DNA of 64,000 nucleotides from Perkinsus olseni (Eukaryota; Perkinsozoa; Perkinsida; Perkinsidae): positions 163,589-227,588 of the forward strand of contig JABANP010000039.1 in NCBI GenBank assembly GCA_013115135.1. Direction: 5' to 3'. Positions within the stretch are counted from its first letter, which is position 1, and the number at the start of each line of letters is the position of its first letter. A model generated the notes under the pieces. It was not told the origin of the DNA and did not search any database. It saw nothing but the letters and a program-made list of their open reading frames with translations. Both the position numbers and the translations under genes were made by a program. Below are positions 32,887 to 44,394 of the stretch, piece after piece.

Positions 32887-34051
32887 CTAAGTGGCCTCGC
32901 TTACCGCACTTAGACTCTTAGTCTTAGAGCACTGGCCGTTCTGCTTTCTACTCGAGATTTCTGAAGGTGCGAGGCTGAATATCTCGCTGACCTTCTTGAA
33001 AGAAGCATCTGAATTCTTCCACAGTTGAGTAGTAGCGATAAGCCTCGTAGTAACCTGAAGGTCGGAATCTCTTCGAACCAGCGCATGATCTTCTCTACGG
33101 TCCAGTAAGCGCTTGGTCTGACCGGTATTCCCCAATCCAGGGGGAAGAGAGATCTTCGGGAGGTAGAGGCCAATATACTTGTCAATGGATGAAGAATGAT
33201 TTTCGAGTGCAGCATTCTGGCAGAATGATTCTGCAACTTCTAAAGCATCACTTGTGGTGATAAAGCCTTCTACCGAACATCCTTGACCAAAGCACCGAAC
33301 TCAGTATTTGCTTCTTCGAGCCGCACTGTTGGAGTATAAACTCATGCGGCAGTGCCCGAAAGGACCAATCCAACTAACCAACAGTATCAGCTAGCTTACC
33401 GGCCAAGTACCTCTCTTCTTCGGCATTGCAGGAGAAGTTCTCTTAGAGAACTCGAGGTGGCCAGCTTTACGATAGAGGTTGGACCATCGACTTAAGAGAA
33501 TGATTGGGTTGCTCGAGTCAAAGGACGACTCCAGCTTCTCCATACTCTTCTCAAGGTTTTGGCATAAGGTAGAGAACTGCTTAGTCCAAGACTCATAAGC
33601 AAACCAGATCTCAGTCAAGAAAGTCGAAACCTCGGCGGAATCCTTACCATCCACTGCTGGTTCGGAAATTGACTTCCACGCGAAAATCGATGCACTCTGA
33701 ATGAGGGCTACCTTGCCATCTGGCCCCTTAACCACACTTCGCGGCAGAGAGAGACTATACGCCAGGAGTCTCAAGGAAGAAGAATCTCCTTGAACCCTTG
33801 AATCCACATCTCCTTGCGCTCAGTGGGTGCGCTCAGTCGCCAATTTGGTGACGAAATCTAGACCAACGCCAGCCTTTCTGCATTCTGAGCCCTTCGAGTC
33901 CTTCCTCATGAGGGGCACCTGGGTGTTGTAAGATCTTCCATCGGTTAAATAGAGCCTTGAGGGAAGTTCCTATCGGTTGACCGTCTACACGAACGAAGTA
34001 CATCTGAGACATGGGAACGCTTTTCGGGTTTATTCCGATGCAGCGCTCCAC
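32887..34051 (-). pseudogene. decayed protein-coding region of unknown origin
   Basis: Several minus-strand frames look like pieces of one lost gene: MSQMYFVRVDGQPIGTSLKA (33960-34020), then, after frame changes, FLTEIWFAYESWTKQFSTL (about 33550-33620), and further down SLPLDWG- and SDASFKKVSEIF-like pieces (about 32980-33150). Stops and shifts separate them. I cannot name the family. Its place among mobile DNA suggests a transposon-derived gene, but this is a guess. Confidence 0.35.
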
Positions 34052-34074
34052 TAGTTAGAGGCAGGTTAGTCTAT

Positions 34075-34724
34075 GGGCCTCTTTCACTAACCCCTTACTT
34101 AACTTAGAACAGTAAAAAACTTAAGAAACTAAGGTAAGATCGTTTCACTAAGGGGATGAGAAGCGGTAAGTTCACTTAAGTCCCTCAGACTCACCCTTAA
34201 GTTAAGAATCCTTAAGATCTAACGTTAGTTTCTTAAGCGCGGTAAGTAAGGAAGTTAGTTCGTTTCACTTAGGCACGTTCTTAAGGACCTACTTAAGATT
34301 TCGGTAAGGCTCGAGCGATCAGCTTCACCCCGGCCTTACCCCCCGAAAGTGAGTGAAAGTGCATTACTACGCTCCGCTGAGAACTATACCCCCGGTTTCT
34401 AGCCCGCGTCAGTACGAATCCCCCAAGATACGATTTTACAGTGTTTTCCTGACTTGCGCTTTTTCGATCAAAAAAATTCGATAGGATCTTTGTGCAGCGC
34501 GGGGGTTCAGATTTGCGCACAACATCTATCTCAAGTCGAAGACTACATCTTAAGACCGCGCTTAGTCCGAACTTAAGATCTTACTCAACGTCGTTCTTAA
34601 GGTTAGTTCCCTTACACTTAAGGCTGAGGGACTTGTGAAACGTTCTTAGGGTTTTCTTAAGTTGGGAAGGTGAGGTCTCTAACCTTAAGATCCGTCATTC
34701 TTGAAGGGTTAGTGAAAGAGGCCC
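34075..34724. mobile_element. MITE (miniature inverted-repeat transposable element)
   Basis: A 650-bp noncoding element with perfect 19-bp terminal inverted repeats, GGGCCTCTTTCACTAACCC at 34075-34093 and its reverse complement at 34706-34724. It is flanked by the direct repeat TAT (34072-34074 and 34725-34727). The interior is full of CTTAAG-type palindromes on both sides and lacks any transposase frame, so it must be moved in trans. Confidence 0.85.
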
Positions 34725-36431
34725 TATCACTATACCAATCCCAAGTGATTGAAGCAAACGACTGGGCTGCTGCTGAGATCGCTTTCTGAGGCAAGTCGCT
34801 ACGGGTTTTCCCGGACGGTCACTGTCCGATGGTGCACCATGTTGGTCAGGATGTGTCTGGGTGACCCAGACTGGGTCCCATTAGCAGTGCTTTGCTTGGA
34901 CGATCCGTCAGTCATGGCTAGACAACCCAACAGTGGTAGGTATTCGGAGTGATAGGACTAAGGTAACTCTGAGTCGGCTACAATCCTATCGATTAGCTAT
35001 ACAGCTAGAGGAGACAGCGAGTCACAACAATAATGCCGAGAAAATACGCAGTGACCAGGGATTGAACACACCGTATGTTACACACGCAGGTCGTGTGTTA
35101 CACACGACCTGCGGCTTGTCAGCCATACATCTACACCGCCCGACTAGTCTTCCTATATCCAGCGATAGCGGCAATACTGCTGCCTGTACTACAGGCAGCA
35201 GTTTTGCCGCCTGTACTACAGGCCCTGTAGTAGGGCACTGCCCTAAGGGCAGGTTACCGGGCACGCGACTGGTAGAAGTTATCACGGCCTCTTCGATCCA
35301 TCCACCAGAGTTTCCTTGTGACCTAGTCGCTCGATTATCGTGTAATTGAACCTGAGTTGACTCCGCGTGTTCAAACTAGATCCATCACGCGGACCTTCAG
35401 CGACCCCCAGCGGCACGGCCCGAGCCGATCGAGACACAGTATGCGACTATCTTCCTGATACTCCAGAGCTTTCTGTAGCGTTGTTCTGTCTCTACGTTGC
35501 GTAAGTAGCGAGTAAACGAGTAAAGCTCTTCTCGTCATTACGGATTCTGTCTCCTTCGCCTTTGTCTCCTGGTAGACAGTGAGGGACAGTGCCTCGGCTT
35601 GTTGCTTTAAGATTTCGGAAACCAGGCTACCTGGTCCAGGCACTAAGATAATTTGTTCTCACACGGCGATCATGATGACTACACTGATATGTTGTGGTAA
35701 CAGTTACTACAGAGTTGTGCTTCTTATCTCCCGGTTGAGCCGGTGCGGCTTCACGGGTTTGCTCAAACCGAGGTCGTCGCGGACATTTTGCGCCAGCCAG
35801 AGTTGAGGGCACAGGGCACATCTTGCGTGAGAGCAGCATTGCCTGGTCTGTGTAACACCGCAGGACAATATGAACGGAGGCAACTTGTTATCGGATGTTA
35901 GATACGGATAAGTGAGCGGCGCTTCAGGAGGAGGCTTGCCTGAGACTGTCTCAGTGAGACATGACCGCGACGCGGTCACCGCGTGCACACCTGCTAGCCG
36001 TTTTTCTAGATTAGGCCTTCTTCTGTTGAGCAGACGTTGGTCTGTGCTTCAAGTTGTCTATGCTCCTCGTAAACCACACCATTTTCCGTGCAAGCTCGAC
36101 GCGTGAACGGGCAAGAACGACAATGTCACAAGCAATTTTGACAATGAACACGTAAGTTTGACACGTCAAATTTGTCCCTCGTACTCGCGAGTATCGTAAA
36201 ACTTTCATCGCGAGGTTCCGTGCGACGATACGGCCTCTCCGACCCATCCAACAGGATTTCCTTTTGGCCTCGTCGCTCGAATATCGGGTGATCGTCGATA
36301 CCCGATTCGGCTACTAATCGACGCTCAACTTACTTCGTATGGTCCGATGAAGCTCCGATGAGAAGCTACTAGCTTCTCATTGGAGCAAGATAGTATTAGC
36401 GACACAAGCATTACTCTCACGAGCCTTTATT
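34725..36431. repeat. mosaic of duplicated noncoding modules
   Basis: Apart from the SINE-like copy B, this region holds a second version of the upstream modules of the secreted family: the block with TCCACCAGAGTTTCCTTGTGAC near 35300, the GGACATTTTGCGCCAGCC block near 35782, and the CATCGCGAGGTTCCGTGCGACG block near 36205. No gene recognised. Confidence 0.55.
34848..35185 (-). repeat. SINE-like repeat, copy B
   Basis: Second copy of the repeat at 32432, about 95 percent identical by eye. It differs by a small insertion (GACCCAGACT near 34862), a missing TTAAGCAAATTGC and a duplicated CACACGACCTGCGG-type segment. The B-box-like GTGTTCAATCCCTGG is on the minus strand (near 35060). It ends with the tail CCAGCGATAGCGGCAATACT. 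Confidence 0.45.
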
Positions 36432-36937
36432 TCATCGTATCACAGTACGATCGGCCAAGTGAAGTACGTGTGAACTACGAGAACTCACAGCAATCGGCAT
36501 TTTGAAATTCGTAACAAGTAGCATATTTGGTTTGAGAGGCAGCGCCACTGCTAGGATACCGCCTAGGGCACCCTCCTCATCCCTTGGCATCATTATCATG
36601 CGTGTGGCTAGGATACTCACACAGTACTGGACTATGTCAAACAGACGAGTAACACCCCTGAGGCTCGGGGCCTGAGCCTCACAACTCTTCATAGCTATAG
36701 TGATCGTACACAAGTCAGGAATGAACCACCCGAGGGCCTCACCGACCGGGATCTCGAGTGTCCCCTTCCCCGAGTTAGGGTAGTACATGAACTCATACAT
36801 ATCACCCTTCTCGAATGTGACAGAGTCGTTGCAGCCTATCTTGATTGCTTGATGAACTCATTGTACTTTTCACAGTCTCGTCGTCCGCGCTGTCGATTGT
36901 GAACGTATTCGTTGGCTTCGCGTTGAACAAAAGTCCG
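36432..36937 (-). pseudogene. truncated copy of the copy-4 subtype fused to an R-SNARE fragment
   Basis: Minus-strand codons for YEFMYYPNSGKGTLEIPVG (about 36740-36800) and for the upstream NTFTID region (about 36900) match the gene at 46354-46782, and the DNA left of it (36440-36560) matches 45976-46100. The frame is broken near 36850. At about 36937 similarity stops abruptly and the captured R-SNARE 3' end begins, so the N-terminal half is missing. Confidence 0.7.
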
Positions 36938-37153
36938 CGGATTTAATGAGGCAACTGCACATCAGGAATATCAAGCTGAAGACTATATTAGGCGTAGTAA
37001 TCTGTATCATCGTCTACATCATCGTTCCTACTGAGACTTTAAACTTTCTGGCACCGCCAAGAATATCCCAAAAATACTCGATTTTCTCACACATCAGGAC
37101 ATGATTTTTCATCAAGGATTGTGTGGCTTCTCTGCCACCAGAACTACGAGTGT
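36936..37153 (+). pseudogene. captured 3' end of the R-SNARE gene
   Basis: This matches 30154-30377 closely: the end of the SNARE helix (SADL...), NIKLKTILG, the transmembrane segment and the 3' flank up to CTACGAGTGTT. It has lost a codon's worth of sequence in the transmembrane region and lacks all upstream exons, so it cannot encode a SNARE. It lies directly between two fragments of the secreted family. Confidence 0.8.
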
Positions 37154-37389
37154 TTGCTGACAGGGGCCTTCAACTTCAATTGTTCATGCGGCCAGCCTCC
37201 AATCTGACTTTCAGTGATTCCTGTGTCCTACCCATCTCGCTAATTTACAACTCAACTACTTGAACACCGTGAAATTGTATTGGAGCTTCAAAAAGACTAA
37301 TGAAAAATTTCGGCTTTCTACCACGGTTGGCACTGCACTGCAGTGCCTCCGCCGCGGCTGCAGAGACTCCCGCTGGAGCGAATAAGATC

Positions 37390-37553
37390 GCTCACGCTCG
37401 AGGGCTGCTCTTCGCACATTGAGTCGCTTAGAAGGGGCAAATCCCATAGGTGAAGGTCCTTCGAATCGAGCCGATCGATACCTCGAGAGTCTCATTCCCG
37501 GTGGTGTGGTCATAAATGATCTTCTCCATATCACCATACTCAATCTTGAGGGC
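37390..37553 (-). pseudogene. 3'-terminal fragment of a four-cysteine family gene
   Basis: Only the end of the gene is present: KIEYGDMEKIIY, then ETLEVSIGSIRRTFTYG, then C. It corresponds to 30835-30960 of copy 1. Upstream it is replaced by a different repeat module at about 37553. Together with 36936-37390 it forms a duplicated block that mirrors the R-SNARE end and copy 1. Confidence 0.7.
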
Positions 37554-39203
37554 CGACGGTCCTGCCTGTCTGACCTTTTGCACCAGCCAGGGTTGGGAGC
37601 AGAGGACGCTTCTTGTGTGAGAGCGGCATTGCCTGGAGCCGATTGAAGTGGTCCATGAAATGGGCCACTCTCCACAAAGTGGAAAATGGGCTCCATTTTT
37701 CAAGTCCTCAGAGAAAGTTCCTCGGGATAAAAACAACGAATTTGAGTGCGTTCGGATTTCGAGCTTTTCTTGAGCTCGGATTTCCTGTTACTCGGGTCCG
37801 AGTGAGGCGATATCTCGATTTTCGAGTGAAGTGTCGAGGTTTCCGAGTCCCGAGTTCGAAAAACTTTCAGAGTCTCTTGTAGTAGAAGATTCCCGGAAAT
37901 CCTGACCCGAGCTCGTAAAACCCACAAAACCACTCGTCAATAACGAGCGCTCAGTCGTACAAAACCATCGCCAATAAAAAGGAAAAGTCGTCATCAAGAA
38001 ATTCCGAAAAGAAGAAATACTCCTCGGACGTGAAGATTCGCGGCGTTCCACTCTTTCCGAGTTACTCGGGAAACACATAAATATTGAGTGTTTGCCGAGA
38101 ATCTCGGGATCTCGGGCCTAGATCGAGCTGTTCTCGGTGGTGAGAAACTCATAGCTCGGCCACAGATTTTAGCATCGGGTCATACAGTTCTCATTGCCTT
38201 TTCACAATGCGAAAGAATGCTAGATGTTTTATGTCAAGTAGTTGAGACGAAATCAAAAATAACAAACTGTAAGTGTTTAATAAGAAGGTTGGAGTCTTCA
38301 AATTGAAGAAAAGGCAAGCCAGATAGAGATGTTTCTTTAAAATGATTCTTTCTTTTGACTCAAGGTTCTTTGTTGAGGAGTCACACATCTCTACTTCGTG
38401 TTCTCTCAAGTCAACTAATCGATCGAATTTCATCCTGCAATAGATGCAGTGCCCTGCAACGTCCGTAAATTACGGGCCGCAATCGGTGATAAACCTGTGT
38501 AAAAGCGAGATCTTCTTTATCGAAATTCAAATCGCAGCCTTCATTTGGTTTGGAAAATCAGTTTATCCTGATCAACGTGATTAAACTTTTGATGGAGAGA
38601 ATCACCAGGTCGACCTTGCGAATTGCCGTAGCCGCGGTAGTTGCAAGACCGAGTTGTGGGAGCGACAACATACCACTGTTCATCTTAGTGGTACGATGAA
38701 CCAGTGTTCATCGTAAGCTTCCCTGAACTGAATTGATTACTCACGGCGTCGAAGAGAATAGAAAAACGGATAATGCGTGTGCAGCACAATACATCGATCA
38801 CGCTCAAGCGGAATATCTGCTTGTCTTGACGAAGACAACGCTTGTGTGACGGCCGATGCGCTCCAGCCGACAGCTGCGCCTTCTCAGTCGTGCGATTCAA
38901 CACTGGCTCAGTTCAACCTACCCAGTGAGGGTAGCCCAAAGAGACCCGTATGGATGCAGACGACTGTGCAGGCAGCGAAGCGAAGAGGTCCTCCTCCTGG
39001 AGTTCCCGGAAGGGACAGTCGATGGCACTCTGTCGTGCAACCTGACACGATCTTGGCTTAGTTGGAATCGTCACCTCGACGATCATCTCTCATCGTAACA
39101 GGCAGCAAATCCGGTGGCAAGACAGCGCCACAGTTGGCGGAGAATCTCCGCCGGAGATGCCCTTCACACCTAAGAACTCTTATCAGCAATAATTATACAG
39201 AAT
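37554..39203. other. noncoding, includes a CTCGG/CCGAG-dense block
   Basis: Between about 37720 and 38130 the motifs ACTCGG, CCGAGT and CTCGGG occur many times in both orientations, as in a degenerate foldback or MITE-like element, but I could not find matching ends. The remainder (38130-39203) holds no recognisable gene. Confidence 0.4.
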
Positions 39204-39480
39204 TCAATAGAAGATAACGCACTTGAAGCTTAGAGGCAGCCCAGCCTTTTCCAAGGGCCCACTGAAGATGAAAGTTGAAAACGAAGGCACTCGAAGTGGA
39301 TGAGGGAAGACTCTAGTGAGAGCACGAGCAGTTTGTGACGAACCAGAGATGAACCACTTTAGAACCCCGCCGATTGGGACCTCATAAAAGTGATCCTTCC
39401 TCAAGGGTGGCCTCATAGAAGAACTCCCCGTACTCAAATTTAACGCAGTCATTGCATCCTATCTTGAATTATTTGATGAT
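39204..39480 (-). pseudogene. degenerate fragment of the copy-4 subtype
   Basis: Frames on the minus strand retain FYEVPIGGVLKWFI (compare EIPIGGALRWFIPG in copy 4) and a preceding region with several small indels. The DNA at 39230-39260 also matches the downstream flank of copy 4 at 46250-46310 (CCAAGGGCCCAC). No start and no intact frame. Confidence 0.6.
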
Positions 39481-39858
39481 TTCATCGTAATTCCTCGTGG
39501 TTCCCTCTTCTTCGCCGTCGATTCCTCGACGCTTCTCACTATCGACACAGTAACGAGACGGATCACAGTAGTTGAGAGGCTCGTAATTGAGGTAAACCTT
39601 CAAAAGAATTGAGTCTTTTGTGGCACAAAGGACTTGAACTTCAATTGCGCGCGAGACGAACCCGTGGTCTCACTGTTGTTTGTTACTAGCTGCTGTCAAT
39701 CTCGTTGATCCCAAACTCGACTACTTTACCGTGGAAATCGTCTTAAAGACTACTGAAGAAGTGCTAAGCATCATACTGCTGCCGTTGATACCGCAACACA
39801 GGTCGAGCTCTCCCTGAAGCGAGTGAGGTCGACTACTGTCCTTTACACATGGAGCCAC

Positions 39859-40293
39859 TCAGAAAAGGCAATCCCCAGGGGTGAAGGTTCGTTGAATCAA
39901 GCCGATCGAGATATCGAGCGTCTCGTTCTTGGGGGTTGGCTCATAAATGATCTTCTTCATATCAGTATCCCCAAACTTGAGGACTCCCTGACAGGATATC
40001 CGGGCTGCGTCGATGAAACCGTTGAACCTTCTAGCGGTTTGCTCGTCCTCGAGATCGACTGTGAAGGTGTTCTCTGGGTCCTCAGTAACCTTGAGATAAA
40101 TTGCGCCGGCCGCCCCATTGGGGCAACCCGCATAATAGTTTACCATAGGACCGAAGGCCTTAGGAGGCCACGCCACCAGGAAGCATACACCCGCGACTGT
40201 GCTGTTGAAAATTCTGGCCTTCGGGGTGGCTCCAGCGATAGCTCTCATCATCGCTGCAGAAACTAGGTTCAGCACAATGGTCCAGGGATTCAT
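39859..40293 (-). CDS. four-cysteine secreted protein family, copy 2
   Basis: 144 residues, ATG at 40291-40293. Signal peptide of about 20 residues (VLNLVSAAMMRAIAGA). C1 in GVCFLVAW, C2 in YYAGCPNG, the NTFTVDLEDEQTARR segment, C3 in ISCQGVLKFGDTDMKKIIY, the ETLDISIGLIQRTFTPG segment, and C4 in GDCLF. It is closest to copy 1, with which it also shares upstream noncoding DNA (31700-31860 compared with 40740-40870). Function unknown. Confidence 0.82.
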   Translation of the reverse strand: MNPWTIVLNLVSAAMMRAIAGATPKARIFNSTVAGVCFLVAWPPKAFGPMVNYYAGCPNGAAGAIYLKVTEDPENTFTVDLEDEQTARRFNGFIDAARISCQGVLKFGDTDMKKIIYEPTPKNETLDISIGLIQRTFTPGDCLF

Positions 40294-41444
40294 GGGAAGG
40301 CTCTAGAGGAAATTCGGGCTTGGGTAGACTGAAGTGGACGAGATGCGTGCAAACAGCACGAAGGCGCCGCATCTCCCGTGACGTGTAGTGACCGTCCGGT
40401 AGACGATGCTCCATCAAATCTTCACGCTGTCCTCAATTACGTCAGCATCGGAATCATCATGCTTTTCCTAACAGCTCGTTGAGTGTCTCTGTGATGAGCA
40501 TCATTGATCATCGGGCATATAGGCTCCTCCGATAATCGTTCAGCGATGGATGACTGCTGGGGGGTTGCAGAGCGGAAGGCTAGTGATCTCGCGGGTGAAT
40601 CTTAGGACACAGACACAGCAGGCGTACGAGGCACCCGCGAGCAACAATTATCCGCATATTTACTCGATTCACCGGCATTTCAGTGTTCGAGTGTTCTCCT
40701 CCAGCGTTCTTCTGTCTCTGCGTCTGCTGCGAGCAGAGCTTACCTCGTCATTGAGGACTCTGTCACCTTCCTCTGTCTTCTGGTAGACACAGGTGAGGGA
40801 CAGTGTCACGGCTTGTCGTTTCAACCTCGTTTCAAGATTTCGGAAACCAAGCACTAAGATTATTCGTCGCGGACCTTTTGCGCCAGCCATAGCTGAAGAC
40901 GCAGATCACTTCTTCCGTGAGAGCAGCATTGCCCGGTCTGTGTCGGAGTGCTGTATTCCTCTGAGCTTAGCATAATACCACTTCTTATCGAATGTCAAAT
41001 ACGGATCAGTGAGCGACGCTTCAGCTTGAGGCTCGACTGAGACATGTCGCACATCCCGCGTGCACACCTGCTAGCCTTTCTCTAGGTTTGGCCTGTTTCT
41101 GTGAGACAGATGATAGTCTTTGCTTTAAGCCCCCTGGGCTAGGCGCGCACGTTATTTCAATAGGTCTGAACCTCTGACCTGCGTCCGACTTGGGTTGTGG
41201 ATTATCCCCGATATTTCCGTGGCTTCGGTACAACTGTAATTTACTTCTGGTGGACCACCCTTGTTCGTGCATAATGCACGGTGCATTAGCAACTACTCAA
41301 CTACCCCGCCGTGCCACGGCCGCCGTGGAAATGGGACTGAGATTACAAAAAAAGCAAAAACTTTGTTTGACGTGCTAAGGCCGGTCGCTTCTAGTTAAAG
41401 TGAGGGGAACGAGCACGATACAGAGCTGCCGCAGCTCAGCTGCG
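40294..41444. repeat. upstream module of copy 2
   Basis: It contains the same order of blocks as 31276-32250: a Ser/Thr-like noncoding segment, the CCTCGTCATTGAGGACTCTGTC block (about 40743) and the GGACCTTTTGCGCCAGCC block (about 40870). After about 41100 it differs. No gene seen. Confidence 0.55.
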
Positions 41445-41860
41445 CTTCACACATGGATCCTCTCAAGCAAGGCACGAACCACGAGCGAATGTCCTGTTCA
41501 ACAGGACATCAACAGGACCTGTTAATCCAACCGATCGATGCCTCCAGCGTACCACTATTGGGGCCCGGCTTATGGGTGATCTTCTCCATATCACCTCTTC
41601 TATCAGGAGACTCCTGATCATAGAGTCCCTCTGGCAGGCCTCCTGGCTCCTTCGATGAAAGATTCGTAATCTAACGGTTGGTCACGTCCGCTGTGACTGT
41701 GAAGGTGTTCTCGGGGACATCGGTAAGCTTGACTTCGAGCGACACAGTCAACCCGGGATGCCCACAGAGACATCTCGCATCTCGCAGTGGCAGCAACGAG
41801 GGCCAGCACGATGGTTGAAGCCTTCAACTTGAAGGGCTCGTCAGAAAGCTTCACTTCGAA
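41445..41860 (-). pseudogene. decayed four-cysteine family copy
   Basis: Family-like pieces remain in different frames: a signal-like TIVLALVAATA near 41800, a segment like NYESFIEGA near 41650, and DMEKI-type codons near 41590. The middle, including C1 and C2, is deleted. As in the 44.8-kb copy, the expected ATG reads ACG (around 41840). It is the most damaged recognisable full-span copy. Confidence 0.65.
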
Positions 41861-42174
41861 CTAAGCACCCACGTACTTTCTCATTGGCTCCATCCTCTGT
41901 CCTGCATAAGAGTTGGGGTATGAATTATCCCCATTACACGCGTGGCTCCGGCTCGCGGGAAAGGGCAAGTGTGACTACTCCTGTTTGCCTCATGCGCTTT
42001 CCATTTGTGTGAACGAACAACAACCCAACTACCCCATAGGGAAAATGAGACTAGGATTACGAAAAACAATGGTAAACACTGCGTGGTAAGAATGCTCAGC
42101 CTCTAGTTGAAGTGGGGACCCCACACTGAGGATAACGGCCACCATACAGAGCTGCTCTTCGAACATGTATCCAC

Positions 42175-42612
42175 TCAAAAAGAGCACTTCCCAGGAGTGA
42201 ACGTCCTGTTAAGCATACCGATAGAGGCCTCGAGTGTGCCACCCTCGGGACCTGGCTCATAGATGATTTCCTCCATATCACCGCTCTGCATCATGACATC
42301 TTTCCGGCAGGCTTCCTGGATTTCTCCGATGAAGGTTTGATACTTATTACGGTTGATCTTGTCCGGCCTGAGTGTGAAGGTGTTCTCGGGGCGTTCAGCG
42401 AACTTGAGTTCGGGTGACACGAAAACTCTAGGCTTCGCGGAACGGCACGCGGCGAAGAAGCGTACGGAGGGACCGTTAGGAAGGAAGGATATCATAAAGC
42501 AGGTGCCATCTGCAAATGTTGTCTCGAAGGCTTGATGCGCCGGGACCGTTCCGTCGATAGTTTGTAGCACCACTGCAGCAACGAGGACCAGAACGTTGGT
42601 TGAAGGGCTCAT
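42175..42612 (-). CDS. four-cysteine secreted protein family, copy 3
   Basis: 145 residues, ATG at 42610-42612. Signal peptide (VLVLVAAVVLQTIDG). C1 in GTCFMISF, C2 in FFAACRS, the motif ENTFTLRPD, C3 in EACRKDVMMQSGDMEEIIY, the TLEASIGMLNRTFTPG segment, and C4 in GKCSF. The loop between C2 and NTFT is longer and more basic than in copy 1. Function unknown. The two neighbouring copies at 41.45-41.85 and 44.4-44.85 kb are decayed relatives of this subtype. Confidence 0.82.
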   Translation of the reverse strand: MSPSTNVLVLVAAVVLQTIDGTVPAHQAFETTFADGTCFMISFLPNGPSVRFFAACRSAKPRVFVSPELKFAERPENTFTLRPDKINRNKYQTFIGEIQEACRKDVMMQSGDMEEIIYEPGPEGGTLEASIGMLNRTFTPGKCSF

Positions 42613-44394
42613 CTGAAAGCTGCGTTAAAACATCCTGGCCGAATCGAGGTGGGGCTGATGAACGAATTTCGTGCACATACGAGCATGACGCTGCATTCCT
42701 CGGGACGGATGGCGCTGGTCCGATGAGCACTGTCCCACTCAATCATGGCTGTCCTGACCTCGATGTCAACGGCTTCTTCTTTTACTGTGCTCCTACTACT
42801 GTTACGACTCATTGCGTATCTCCACGATCGGCTTCCAACCTGGAGATCATCGATAAGATAGTTTCGCGAGGTGGGGGGCGCGAGAAGCCGTTGAACGTGA
42901 GAACCATGATGATTTTACTGGAGTGGCTCCAGCACGTGGATGCAGTAGACAGACTGGTTGCCAGCGGATAACTCAGTTGGCCACTTTCTAGAGGGCGCCC
43001 CTACGTCATTGGTCAAGGTGAAGCGCCGTCTCCACAGTGTGCTAAAGCTACTTCGCCCCGTGGGCGAGTGCGAATAGACAAGCAAAGTCTCCGACAGCGT
43101 TTAAACGCTGCGATCCTTAACCGGAGGATTCTGTCTCCACTCTCTGAGTCTTGTCGTCGACGCAGATGAGGGAGCCCATCTCGGACACTCAAAAATGAAG
43201 GCTACAGTTTTGCTCCGTGGTCGTCGTACGGGAAACGCCGCCCTTGAAGAATCGTGAAACTTCCATTTCGTGAAACTTCCATTACGAGGTCTCGTGCAGC
43301 GCTGCGGCCTCTCCGATCCATTCAACAGGGTTTCCTTTTGGCCTCGTCGGCGATTATCGGGCAATCGAAGCTTAGCTGACTTCGTATGTTCCAAATAAAG
43401 TAGATCGATCGCGCGGACCTTCGGCGACCACTGTTGTAGCAGTTCGTTAATATGCAGTCCCATGAGGACGGACATCACTATTGATGGTTGGGAAGAAAGC
43501 CTATTTTTTCATCATCTGCTACAGCGGAATGGTATAACTTTGCAATTGTATAGTAAGAACCATGCATTAAGCTGGATTCTCAGATTACTTAGCGTAGTGA
43601 GTGACTTCTTTCCCAGCTTAGCTCTCTACGCGTCAGAGCCGGGTGAGAGTGGCCACGATTTCCCGATACGGAGTGGAGATCGAACCTGCCATACCCACAC
43701 GTCCCCCTTGCTGATGACTCGGTATTGGTTGGGCCCTTCCTCACTGTTCATCCTCTCACCATCCAACCGTCTGTGTTCCTGCAATCATAGTTATTGATCT
43801 TGGGCCTGCTTGCCATTGGTGCTCTTCTCACCATTTTTCTCTCTCATGCCTAGTAGACTGCCCAGTGTGGCAGCCTGCCACACTCATCGTCCTGCATGGC
43901 TGCGCGACGTGGTTCAACCACGGTGGTTGTGTTGAAGTCCCTCTCAAGACCTCCGAGCTGATCACGGGAGATTGATTAACTTCCATTATTGCAAGTCTTG
44001 GTGGTTGGGTGTAACCATATCGGAATCCGCTCGCGCGGGTCGAGTGAAGGGCGATAAGCTCAGAGCGTGTGATGCCCGGCAATAAAGTCTGAATGAACTT
44101 CTAGAGCGACCACCAACGGCACGCTCCGAGGATGACTGTCCAGATCGGAGGACTTTCTGCGACTCTCTTCCTTTACTATATCACTACTTCGTCTCATGTA
44201 ACGCTTTCTCTCTATTTCGTGGCACGAAATTACCGAAATTACATGTGCACGAAATTCGTGCACGCACAACCCAACAGCTGAGATGAGACCAAGAGTACGA
44301 AAAACAATACTTGAAATTCTGTGCGCCGGTAAGGCCGGTCGCCTCTGGGTGAAGCGATGGGAACGCCTAAAGCACTAAACCGCTCTCCACTCAT
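42613..44394. repeat. upstream module of copy 3, partly shared with 44850-45700
   Basis: The stretch 42613-43400 aligns in pieces with 44850-45620: the GATGAGCACTGTCCC block, the GCTGGAGTGGCTCC-type block with ACGTGGAT, and the CTCCGATCCATTCAACAGGGTTTCC block. The two gene-plus-upstream units are therefore tandem duplicates of about 2.4 kb. No coding sequence recognised; 43450-44390 holds nothing I can name. Confidence 0.55.

Noticed and set aside
35040..35160. A functional tRNA gene on the minus strand
   Set aside because: B-box-like and A-box-like motifs are present, but no acceptor or anticodon stem pairs acceptably; better seen as a tRNA-related repeat.
39823..40266. 147-codon plus-strand frame opposite secreted-family copy 2
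   Set aside because: Shadow of the minus-strand gene, which has a signal peptide and conserved cysteines; the antisense frame lacks family features.
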